Of a stretch of DNA of 41,924 nucleotides, positions 24,391 through 31,789 are shown piece after piece. Position 1 is the first letter of the stretch. Each line of letters starts with the position of its first letter. The stretch lies in contig CADASI010000005.1 of NCBI GenBank assembly GCA_902790525.1, positions 1 through 41,924 on the forward strand, given 5' to 3'. Both the position numbers and the translations under genes were made by a program. The notes beneath the pieces are model-generated. The model made no database searches. It worked only from the letters and a program-made list of their open reading frames with translations, and had not been told where the DNA came from. The DNA comes from an uncultured Eubacteriales bacterium. Its GTDB lineage: Bacteria > Bacillota > Clostridia > Christensenellales > Aristaeellaceae.

Positions 24391-25689
24391 ATGAAGAAAA
24401 ATCTGAAGATCGTATTCATCGTCTGCCTGGTGCTGGGCATTGCGCTGGGTGCGCTGAACCTGTACGCGGCGTCTCAGCGGGGCCATCTGGCCGAGCTGGA
24501 GGAGCAGCAGGCCGCCCGCAAGAAGGCGCTGGGCCAGATCGCCGCCGCCGACATCCTCGGCATCAACCCGGACGACGTGGTGGTGCCGGACGAGGTGGAG
24601 TTCACCAGCGCCGACCGCTTCGTCATCGCCGTCAACAGCGTCTCCTCCATCCTCTGGGTGTGCGCCATCGACCTGATCATCGTGGGCGCCGGCGGCCTCT
24701 TGTACACGATGTTCAAGAACCGCCGGAAGGAGAAGGGCGTCAAGAAGCTGAGCTCCTCCAACAACGTGCTGGGCATCGTGATCGCGCTGGCGGCGCTGTG
24801 CCTGGATTTGGCCATCGCCTCCCCGGTGTTTTTGACCTCGTCGAACTTCCTGAACGTTTTCCAGCAGATCTCCATCAACTTCGTGGTGGCCGTGGGCATG
24901 ACCTTCGTCATCATCTCCGGCGGCATCGACCTGTCGGTCGGCTCGAACATCGCGCTGTCCGGCCTGCTGATGGGCATACTGATGAAGAACTACCACGTGC
25001 CGGTGTTCGTGACGATACTGGTCTGCATACTGTTCTCTGGCGTCATCGGCCTGATCAACGGCATGCTGATCTCCTTCTTGAGCCTGCCGCCGTTCATCGC
25101 GACGCTGGGCACCATGTCCATCGTGCGCGGCGCGGCCTACACCGTCACCGCGGGCCAGCCCATCTACACCTTCCCCGCCGGCTTCACCGCGGTGTCCGGC
25201 CGCGTGGCGGGCATCCCGGTGTGGTCCACGCTGATCATGCTGGCGGTCATACTGCTGGGCTGGTACATCCTCAAGTACACCCGCATCGGCCGCTTCACCT
25301 ACGCCATCGGCGGCAATGAGAGCTGCGCCAAGCTGTCGGGCATCAACCTGCGCAAGGTCAAGTGCTTCGTGTACGTGGTCAGCGGCCTGTGCTGCGGCGT
25401 GGCGGCGCTCTTGCTGTCCTCGCGCCTCGACTCCGCCGTGCCCACCAACGCCGACGGCCAGGAGATGGACGCCATCGCCGCGGTCGTCATCGGCGGCACC
25501 TCCATGTCCGGCGGCGAGGGCTCCATGATCGGCACCCTCATCGGCATACTGATCATCGGCATCATCGCCAACGGGCTTAACCTGCTGGGCGTGGCCCAGG
25601 GCCCCCAGAAGATGGTCAAGGGCCTGATCATCGTGGTCGCCGTCATCATCGACGTCATCCGCAGGAAGGCCTCGCAGTCCGCGAAGTAA
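24391..25689 (+). CDS. Sugar ABC transporter permease with N-terminal extension
   Basis: A 432-residue membrane protein. Residues from about 120 are an RbsC-like permease with FVIISGGIDLSVGSNIALSG and the C-terminal AVVIGGTSMSGGEGSMIGTL, both standard. The first 115 residues are extra: a membrane helix (about 5-25), a Glu/Arg/Ala-rich probable coiled coil (about 28-55), a loop and a second helix (about 80-108), then a basic KNRRKEKGVKK stretch. RbsC proteins are usually about 320 residues, so this adds two helices and an outward or inward loop of unknown role. Confidence 0.93.
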   Translation: MKKNLKIVFIVCLVLGIALGALNLYAASQRGHLAELEEQQAARKKALGQIAAADILGINPDDVVVPDEVEFTSADRFVIAVNSVSSILWVCAIDLIIVGAGGLLYTMFKNRRKEKGVKKLSSSNNVLGIVIALAALCLDLAIASPVFLTSSNFLNVFQQISINFVVAVGMTFVIISGGIDLSVGSNIALSGLLMGILMKNYHVPVFVTILVCILFSGVIGLINGMLISFLSLPPFIATLGTMSIVRGAAYTVTAGQPIYTFPAGFTAVSGRVAGIPVWSTLIMLAVILLGWYILKYTRIGRFTYAIGGNESCAKLSGINLRKVKCFVYVVSGLCCGVAALLLSSRLDSAVPTNADGQEMDAIAAVVIGGTSMSGGEGSMIGTLIGILIIGIIANGLNLLGVAQGPQKMVKGLIIVVAVIIDVIRRKASQSAK

Positions 25690-25703
25690 TCGCGGCGGAC
25701 AAT

Positions 25704-25733
25704 CGCCGGACGGCGCGGAAGCCCCGTCCGGCG
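25704..25733 (+). other. Intercistronic hairpin after the permease gene
   Basis: CGCCGGACGG (25704-25713) pairs with CCGTCCGGCG (25724-25733) around 10 bases, with no T-run. It separates the transport genes from the catabolic genes and may tune the mRNA. Confidence 0.7.
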
Positions 25734-25767
25734 GCAGATTGTATCACACTGACCGGAGGATAACACT

Positions 25768-27171
25768 ATGGGAAAGAAAATGACATTTGCGCTGGCGTTC
25801 GCCAACCGCGGCTTCATGCCGGGCGAATTGATCTACGGCGCGCGGGAGGACATGATCAAGGCCGTGACCAACGCCGGCTACGGCTACATCGCCATGGACG
25901 CCGAGCTCACGCGCTACGGCGGTATCGAGACCCGGGACGAGGGCCTCATGTACGCCAAATGGCTCAAGGAGCACGAGGGCCAGTTTGACGGCGTGATCTT
26001 CTCAATGCCGATATTTGCCGACGAAAACGGCGCGATCACGGCGCTGCAGGACGCCGGCGTGCCGATCCTCATGCAGGCGTACCCCGACGAGATCGGCAAG
26101 ATGGACTTCAAGCACCGCCGCGACGCCTTCTGCGGCAAGTTCTCCGTGACCGACGTGTTCACGCAGTACGGCGTGCCGTTCACGGTGTTGAAGCCCCACG
26201 TCGTGCACCCCCTGACCCCGGCGTTTGCGCAGAACCTTCGTGACTTCGCGGCGGTCTGTCGCGTGGTCAACGGCATGAAGCGCTTCAACGTGGGCTGCAT
26301 CGGCGCGCGCACCACGGCGTTCAAGACCGTGCGCTTCGACGAGCTGACGCTTCAAAAGTACGGCATCAACGTGGAGTCCTTCGACCTGTCGGAGCTGGTC
26401 TACAAGGTCGGAAAGCTCGGCGAGGACGACCCGAAGGTCATCGCGAAGATGGCGGCGCTTGAAAAGTACACCGACTTCTCCGGCGTGCCGCAGAAGAACA
26501 TGGTGACGCTTTCAAAGATCGGCGTGGTGATCGACCAATACATCGAGGAGTACCGCCTCGACGCGCTGACCCTCAGGTGCTGGAACGAGATGGAGACGAT
26601 CCTGCGCGTGTGCCCGTGCGTGCTGCTGTCCGAATTGAACGACCGCGGCATCCCGGCAAGCTGCGAGATCGACATGTGCTCCGCGCTCACCATGCGCGCC
26701 ATGGCGCTGGCCAGCGAGATGCCCACCGCGGTCCTCGACTGGAACAACAACTACGGCGACGACGAGAACAAGGTGATACTGTTCCACTGCGGCCCGGTGG
26801 CCCAGCAGCTCATGACCGGACGCGGCACCGTGACCGAGCACAAGATGTTCGCCAAGGGCGACCCCGGCAGCGGCTGGGGCACCAACGAGGGCCGCATCCG
26901 CGCCTTCCCCACCACCATTGCCAACTGCCAGACGGTGGACGGCAAGCTCATCATGTACGCCTCCGAGGCCGAGTTCACCGACGATCCCATCGAGGACGGC
27001 TACTTCGGCTGCGCGGGCGTGTGCCATGTCCCCGACATGCAGAACAAGATGATCCGCCTCGCCCGCGGCGGCTTCAAGCACCACACCTCTGTCGGCGTGG
27101 GGCACATGAAGGATGTGCTCAAGGAAGCGTTTACGACGTACCTCCATTACGACTGGGTGGAGATCGACTAA
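25768..27171 (+). CDS. Sugar isomerase, L-fucose/L-arabinose isomerase family
   Basis: A 467-residue cytosolic enzyme expected to turn the imported aldose into its ketose. Metal ligands: Glu300 in SCEIDMC, Asp324 in LDWNNNYG, and a C-terminal histidine near 447 in GGFKHHTSVGVGHMK. The fold resembles the gene at 14361, but they are distant. Its operon places it after the permease and before an FGGY kinase. The final stop TAA (27169-27171) coincides with the first bases of repeat copy 2. ACCGGAGGATAACACT precedes the ATG. Confidence 0.87.
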   Translation: MGKKMTFALAFANRGFMPGELIYGAREDMIKAVTNAGYGYIAMDAELTRYGGIETRDEGLMYAKWLKEHEGQFDGVIFSMPIFADENGAITALQDAGVPILMQAYPDEIGKMDFKHRRDAFCGKFSVTDVFTQYGVPFTVLKPHVVHPLTPAFAQNLRDFAAVCRVVNGMKRFNVGCIGARTTAFKTVRFDELTLQKYGINVESFDLSELVYKVGKLGEDDPKVIAKMAALEKYTDFSGVPQKNMVTLSKIGVVIDQYIEEYRLDALTLRCWNEMETILRVCPCVLLSELNDRGIPASCEIDMCSALTMRAMALASEMPTAVLDWNNNYGDDENKVILFHCGPVAQQLMTGRGTVTEHKMFAKGDPGSGWGTNEGRIRAFPTTIANCQTVDGKLIMYASEAEFTDDPIEDGYFGCAGVCHVPDMQNKMIRLARGGFKHHTSVGVGHMKDVLKEAFTTYLHYDWVEID

Positions 27172-27282
27172 TTAGGAATTAGGAATGAGGAATTAGGAAT
27201 TTATGAGGAACGGAATCAATCGGACAAATTCCGAAGGAATTTGCACCACCATTCCTCACTCCTAATTCCTAATTCCTCATTC
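27169..27282 (+). repeat. AATT-arm repeat element, copy 2
   Basis: The left arm is AATTAGGAATTAGGAATGAGG and the right arm the inverse CCTCACTCCTAATTCCTAATTCC. The core is shorter than in the other copies but keeps ACAAATTCCGAAGGAATTTG then CACCACCATT. It starts at the isomerase stop codon, and ends 17 bases before the kinase start, in the same operon. Confidence 0.87.
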
Positions 27283-27298
27283 AAACCGGAGGTTTATA

Positions 27299-28798
27299 AT
27301 GAAGATCGCGGGATTGGATATCGGCACCACCGGCTGCAAGTGCACGGTGTTTGACGCGGGCGGCAAGTATCTGGGCAAGGCGTACCGGGACTATCCGGTC
27401 AGGCGGCGGGTGACGGGCCACGAGATCGACGTGTCCGTCATCATGGACGCCGTGACCGGGGTCCTGCGGGAGATGGCGGGCCAGTACCCGGACATCGGCG
27501 GCATCGGCATCACCTCCTTCGGGGAGACGTTCGTCATGACCGACGGCGCGGGCAATCCGCTGCACAACGCCATGCTGTACACCGACCCCCGGGGCAGCGA
27601 CGCGGTCAAAGCCCTGTGCGAAAGGCTGGGCGAGATGCGCATCGCGAAGATCACCGGCCTTCGGCCCCACGAGATGTACAGCCTGCCGAAGCTCATGTGG
27701 ATGAAGGCCAACCGGCCCGAAGTCTACGCCGCGGCGAAGCACATCTTCCTGATGGAGGACTACGTGGTCTACCACCTGACCGGCGCTATGCAGATCGACT
27801 ACTCGCTGGCCACCCGCACCATGGCGCTGGACATCCGGAGCCTTGAATGGAGCCGGGAGATGTTCGACGCGGCGGGCATCGATATGAACCTCATGTCGAA
27901 GCCGGTGCCCACCGGCACGCCCGCGGGCACGCTGACGCCCGAGGCGGCCAGGGCCGTGGGCCTTGCGGAAGGCGTGACGGTGGTGTCCATCAGCCACGAC
28001 CAGGTGGCCGCGGCGGTGGGCGCGGGGGCCTTCGACGGTACGGTCGCCGTGGACGGCGCGGGCACGGTGGAGTGCCTGACCCCGATCTACGATTCCATGC
28101 CCGACATCGCGGAGATGTATAAAGGCTATTTCTCCGTGGTGCCCTACGTGATCCCCGGCAAGTACGTGGCCTACGCCTTCTCCTACACCGGCGGCGCGCT
28201 GATCGACTGGTGCGTCGGGAACCTGGCCAAGGACGAGAAGAAGGCCGCGAAGGATAAGGGCATATCCGTCAACGAGCTCCTCGAAACCCAGTACAAGGGC
28301 GAGCACGGCGAGACGCCCTCTGGCCTCTTGGTGCTGCCCCACTTCGCCGGGGCCGCGACCCCCTACATGGACACCGGCGCGAAGGGCGCGATACTGGGCC
28401 TGACCACCGACACCGGCGCGCCGGAGATCTACCGCGGCTGCATGGAGGGCGTGGTGTACGAAATGGTGCTGAACGCCCGGGCGCTCAAGGATTCCGGCGT
28501 GCACTTCAGGAAGCTCCACGCCACCGGCGGCGGGGCGCGAAGCGCGGAGTGGATGCAGATGAAGGCCGACATGCTGAACCTGCCCATCGTCGCCCTCAAG
28601 ACCGCCGACGCGGGCACCGTCGGCAGCGCCATGCTGACCGGCGTGGCCATCGGCGCGTTTGCCGATCTGAAGGACGCCGCCGATCACATGGTGGAGGAGA
28701 TCCACACCTACCAGCCCCGCCCGGAGATGCACGAAAAGTACATGGCGATCTATCAGCGCTATGAAAAGGTGTATCGGGCCGTCAGGCCGTTGATGTAG
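27299..28798 (+). CDS. FGGY-family sugar kinase
   Basis: A 499-residue kinase of the xylulokinase/gluconokinase group. MKIAGLDIGTTGCK is the phosphate loop, Asp234 in ISHDQVAAAVG is the expected catalytic base, and HATGGGARSAEWMQMKADML is the adenine-side motif. It should phosphorylate the ketose made by the preceding isomerase. ACCGGAGGTTTATA lies just before the ATG and just after repeat copy 2. No aldolase or epimerase follows, so the pathway must finish elsewhere. Confidence 0.92.
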   Translation: MKIAGLDIGTTGCKCTVFDAGGKYLGKAYRDYPVRRRVTGHEIDVSVIMDAVTGVLREMAGQYPDIGGIGITSFGETFVMTDGAGNPLHNAMLYTDPRGSDAVKALCERLGEMRIAKITGLRPHEMYSLPKLMWMKANRPEVYAAAKHIFLMEDYVVYHLTGAMQIDYSLATRTMALDIRSLEWSREMFDAAGIDMNLMSKPVPTGTPAGTLTPEAARAVGLAEGVTVVSISHDQVAAAVGAGAFDGTVAVDGAGTVECLTPIYDSMPDIAEMYKGYFSVVPYVIPGKYVAYAFSYTGGALIDWCVGNLAKDEKKAAKDKGISVNELLETQYKGEHGETPSGLLVLPHFAGAATPYMDTGAKGAILGLTTDTGAPEIYRGCMEGVVYEMVLNARALKDSGVHFRKLHATGGGARSAEWMQMKADMLNLPIVALKTADAGTVGSAMLTGVAIGAFADLKDAADHMVEEIHTYQPRPEMHEKYMAIYQRYEKVYRAVRPLM

Positions 28799-28804
28799 AA
28801 CACG

Positions 28805-28990
28805 GGCTGTCTCAAGGCGAACCAACGCTGAACAATTCACCGTAGGGGCGGCATTCTTGCCGCCCGCGGACGCCATGAATGGCGTCCCTACGGCTATACA
28901 TTCATACGCCATGTAGGGGCGCCGATGCGGCGCCCGCCCAATCAGAATCCATGGTTTTCTGTCGGGCGGGCGCCCATTGGGCGCCCCTAC
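28805..28990. repeat. GC-rich palindromic repeat cluster
   Basis: GGGCTGTCTCAA (28804-28815) matches the ends of the element at 35801-35963. It is followed by two palindromic units bounded by TAGGGGCG and its inverse: 28843-28890 and 28914-28990. The second shares GGCGCCGATGCGGCGCCCGC plus CAGAATCCATGGTT with 35843-35885. The 218-base gap between the kinase and the convergent endolysin gene holds these and nothing coding. No matching right end was found. Confidence 0.8.
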
Positions 28991-29016
28991 ATCGGGTTTG
29001 GCCGTATATCATTTCG

Positions 29017-30030
29017 TTATTTCAAGAGTCGGCTGTACCTCCCGGACACCCAGCCTGTCTTTCCCTTGTAGACGATCTTATTCCAGCCCGTCTGGGTGGT
29101 CTCCCCGGCGTAGTCGTACACATCGCCGTCGTTCGCCACGCCCAGCTTCGCGCCGTTTTTGTCCGGCGCGTCGCGCACATAGCACCTGCCGCCCGTGATC
29201 CTGACCCGCTTCGGGTCGGCCACGGGCTTTTCCAGCTTCGCCAGCGCCTTCTCCAGCGCCGCGCAGGTGTCCTCTCCCGCCTCGCCGTCCACGGTCAGCT
29301 TCTTGTCCCGCTGGAACTGCTTCACCGCCGCCTCGGTGGCGTCGCCGAAGTCGCCGTCCGCGCCGTAGCGGCCCAGGTCGTAGCCCAGGCGGATGAGGTC
29401 GGTCTGGAGCTCCCTGACGTCCTCCCCGCTCATGCCGTTTTTGAGGGTCCTGTCCCCCAGGTGCGGGTTTTCAGGGTGGACATCCCCCGCCCCGGCGTAG
29501 TCGAAGTACTTCGTCATCCAGCCCCAGAAGTCGGGCTTGCGGCTGAGCAATTTGGTTTTGACCACGCCGCTCATCACACCCCGGGCCTCGATCAGGTACC
29601 AGTCCCCCTGCGGATCATTCGCCTTCACGGGCGCGTACAGGAAGGCCACGTGGTGGATGTCCGAGGCGGTATCGCCCCAGAACACCGCCGCCCCCGCCGT
29701 GCGGTACTTCGGCGGGATCATCCCCGACCCCTTCGGGTCGCACCAGTGCTGATAGTTGTAGCGGGCCCTGGTGTCGATGCTGGTCCCGGTGTAGTCCCTG
29801 TAGAGCCCTTCCGCCAGGCCGTTGCAGTCCCACACCCGCTGGGCGTGGGCACGCCAGTACAGCGCCTTTTCATACTGCTTCGGATTGTTCTTGTACTGGT
29901 TGAACCAGTGGCTGTCCTTCTTCCACTTGCGCGGGTTCTGGCCCGTCGCGCCCATGATATAGCCGTCCCCGCGCCCGAGCGCCTCCCCGATCTGCTTCAC
30001 GAACAGGCTTATCGGCATCTTCTTCGCCAT
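29017..30030 (-). CDS. Endolysin-like peptidoglycan hydrolase with PG-binding and SH3 domains
   Basis: A 337-residue protein. Residues 1-180 resemble an NlpC/P60-type amidase: the cysteine is in WDCNGLAEG and the histidine in DIHHVAFLY. A peptidoglycan-binding-1 domain follows at about 198-265 (GEDVRELQTDLIRLGYDLG, DGDFGDATEAAVKQFQ), then a bacterial SH3 domain at about 280-337 (GRCYVRDAPDKNG, GKTGWVSGRYSRLL). There is no signal peptide, so it resembles a phage lysin; no holin or other phage genes are near. It is 49 bases after bioY on the same strand. Its start codon is in a hairpin with the ribosome site in the loop. Confidence 0.85.
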   Translation of the reverse strand: MAKKMPISLFVKQIGEALGRGDGYIMGATGQNPRKWKKDSHWFNQYKNNPKQYEKALYWRAHAQRVWDCNGLAEGLYRDYTGTSIDTRARYNYQHWCDPKGSGMIPPKYRTAGAAVFWGDTASDIHHVAFLYAPVKANDPQGDWYLIEARGVMSGVVKTKLLSRKPDFWGWMTKYFDYAGAGDVHPENPHLGDRTLKNGMSGEDVRELQTDLIRLGYDLGRYGADGDFGDATEAAVKQFQRDKKLTVDGEAGEDTCAALEKALAKLEKPVADPKRVRITGGRCYVRDAPDKNGAKLGVANDGDVYDYAGETTQTGWNKIVYKGKTGWVSGRYSRLLK

Positions 30031-30055
30031 AGCATCCCCTCCCGGGCATGCTATG
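30028..30055 (-). promoter_or_regulatory. Hairpin sequestering the endolysin start codon
   Basis: On the minus strand CATAGCAT (30055-30048) pairs perfectly with ATGCTATG (30035-30028). The last three bases of the right arm are the ATG of the endolysin gene, and the loop of 12 bases carries its GGGAGGGG ribosome site. Confidence 0.55.
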
Positions 30056-30079
30056 ACGCCGCCCCGCCCGGCGTCACAC

Positions 30080-30610
30080 TCAGCGGTATATCGCCCTGCG
30101 CACGGGCCCGGTGATCACGCTGGCCGCGACGATCTTGACAGCGTCCCCCGGCAGAAACGGCAGCACGCACATGCCCATGGCGGCGGAGAGCGGGTTGCCG
30201 GTCTGGCGCATGAACCAGGCCGTGCCGACGGCGTACAGCGCCGCCGTGCCCAGCGCCATGCCGACGGGCAGCCGCCACGCGGGGCGGGGCTTCTCGGCAC
30301 GAGGTTCCCCGGCGAACAGGCCGGTGATGAGGGCGCAGGCCACATAGCCTATCAGATAGCCGCCGGTGACGCCCAGCAGCTTCTGGACACCGCCGGAAAA
30401 GCCCGAGAACACCGGCACGCCCACCAGCCCGATCAGCAGGTAGACCGCCACCGCCAGGCTCCCGCGCTTCCAGCCCAGTATCGCCCCCGCCAGGTACACC
30501 GCAAAGCTGGCCAGCGACAGCGGCACGGGCCCGATAGCGATGGTCAGCGGCCCCGCCACGCAGATCAGCGCGGCCATCGCCGCGGTCAGCGTCAGATCGT
30601 TCGTCTTCAT
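30080..30610 (-). CDS. bioY: Biotin transporter BioY
   Basis: A 176-residue membrane S-component that binds biotin and works alone or with an ECF ATPase module. About six helices are visible; the conserved GGYLIGYVACALITG sits in the middle and LPGDAVKIVAA near the end. Its GAGGTGA site overlaps the end of birA, and the ATG is 6 bases after the birA stop, so the two genes are co-transcribed. Confidence 0.94.
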   Translation of the reverse strand: MKTNDLTLTAAMAALICVAGPLTIAIGPVPLSLASFAVYLAGAILGWKRGSLAVAVYLLIGLVGVPVFSGFSGGVQKLLGVTGGYLIGYVACALITGLFAGEPRAEKPRPAWRLPVGMALGTAALYAVGTAWFMRQTGNPLSAAMGMCVLPFLPGDAVKIVAASVITGPVRRAIYR

Positions 30611-30616
30611 GCGCGT

Positions 30617-31582
30617 TCACCTCAGTTTTATGCTGATCTCCCCCGAGCCGACCCGGGAGACGCCCGATTCCGTGCGGATCACCAGCCGGCCCTGATCGTC
30701 GATGTCCATGACGTGCGCGGCGAAGCGCGCATCGCCCCGGAGCACGGTCACGTCCCGGCCGATCACGTTGGAGCGCCGGCGGCTCTCGGCCATGAAGCCG
30801 CCCGTCTCCAGCTCGCCGTAAAGCTTCTCCAGCTCGTTGGAGATCTCCGCGATCAGGCGGCTTCGGGAGGGAGATGCGCCGCACTCGTTGCCGATGGAGG
30901 TGGCGATGTCCCGAAGCTCCTCGGGAAAGACCATCGGCGCCACGTTCACGCCGATGCCCAGCACCGCGTACTCCAGCATGCCGCTCTCAAAGTCCAGGCT
31001 GGCCTCGCACAGTATGCCACAGACCTTGCGGTCGTTGATGTAGAGGTCGTTGACCCACTTGATCTTCACGTCCGCGTCACACAGCTTCTCGATGGCCCGC
31101 GCCACCGCCACCGCCGCCATCGAGGTGATCATCACCGCCCGCTCGGCGGGCAGGGTCGGCCTGAGCACATAGGTGATGTACACCCCGGAGTGCTCCGGCG
31201 AGAAGAAGGACCGCCCGTAGCGCCCCCTGCCGGAGGACTGGGAGTCCGCGCACACCAGGTAGCCGTGGGGCGCGCCCTGCGCCGCGAGCTGCTTTGCCCG
31301 CAGGTTGGTGGAGTCCAGCCGGGCGTGCACCTCCAGGCGGCGGCCGATCCCGGACGCCGTGGTCCACTTCAATATCTCGATCTCCCGGATGCGATCCGGC
31401 GCGGACACGAGCCGGTAGCCCCGGTTGGTCACCGCCTCCACCACGTATCCCTCGGCCCTGAGCTGCTCGATGGCCTTCCACACCGTGTTGCGGCTTAACC
31501 CCAGCCGCCGGGCCAGCCGCTCGCCGGATATCGCCTCTTGCGCGTCCATCAGCGCGCCCAGCACGTCATTCTTTGTCGACAT
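30617..31582 (-). CDS. birA: Biotin protein ligase / biotin operon repressor
   Basis: A 321-residue bifunctional BirA. Residues 1-65 are a winged helix with ISGERLARRLGLSRNTVWKAIEQLR. The ligase domain has STNLRAKQLA, the biotinoyl-AMP loop SSGRGRYGRSF and KWVNDLYINDRKVCGILCE, followed by the C-terminal SH3-like domain. It would make biotinyl-AMP, biotinylate carboxylases and repress its own operon. The ATG at 31582 has GGAGGT five bases upstream; an upstream in-frame ATG at 31597 lacks this. First gene of birA-bioY(-endolysin). Confidence 0.96.
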   Translation of the reverse strand: MSTKNDVLGALMDAQEAISGERLARRLGLSRNTVWKAIEQLRAEGYVVEAVTNRGYRLVSAPDRIREIEILKWTTASGIGRRLEVHARLDSTNLRAKQLAAQGAPHGYLVCADSQSSGRGRYGRSFFSPEHSGVYITYVLRPTLPAERAVMITSMAAVAVARAIEKLCDADVKIKWVNDLYINDRKVCGILCEASLDFESGMLEYAVLGIGVNVAPMVFPEELRDIATSIGNECGASPSRSRLIAEISNELEKLYGELETGGFMAESRRRSNVIGRDVTVLRGDARFAAHVMDIDDQGRLVIRTESGVSRVGSGEISIKLR

Positions 31583-31608
31583 AATGTACCTCCGCATGCG
31601 TCATTCCC

Positions 31609-31637
31609 ACATTAGCACGGCGTGGGCCTCGTGTCAA
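31609..31637 (-). promoter_or_regulatory. Promoter of birA-bioY
   Basis: On the minus strand TTGACA (31637-31632) and TAATGT (31614-31609) are spaced by 17 bases, with an extended -10 TGCTAATGT. Its -35 lies inside the BirA operator. Confidence 0.82.
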
Positions 31638-31662
31638 CCGGATTGTGTAAACAGGGTGACAA
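31632..31662. promoter_or_regulatory. BirA operator
   Basis: TGTCAACC (31632-31639), 15 bases, GGTGACAA (31655-31662). This matches the known BirA half-site pattern TTGTnAACC-N14-16-GGTTnACAA with few changes, and it overlaps the -35 of the birA promoter. Binding of biotinyl-AMP-loaded BirA would shut off birA and bioY. Confidence 0.85.
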
Positions 31663-31748
31663 TTATTCTATATGTGACATGCGATGCCCATCTTTATGCC
31701 GTCTTAATGCTACCATAGGCATTTTTATATTCCCTTTTATGTTAAATG

Positions 31749-31757
31749 TGGTATAAT
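31749..31757 (+). promoter_or_regulatory. Extended -10 promoter of the kdpDE-trk operon
   Basis: TGGTATAAT (31749-31757) is an extended -10. The region upstream is AT-rich, with only a weak -35 (TTCCCT, 16 bases away). It lies about 30 bases before the ATG at 31790. Confidence 0.55.
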
Positions 31758-31789
31758 CAAAGGAAATAATACGGTGGGAGGCGAGGGTC

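Noticed and set aside
27281-28912. A 543-codon minus-strand frame opposite the FGGY kinase
   Set aside because: The same kind of shadow; it also runs through repeats, and the plus strand has all kinase motifs.
29017-30030. A prophage region
   Set aside because: Only the lysin-like gene is present; its neighbours are birA-bioY and a sugar kinase, with no structural or integrase genes.
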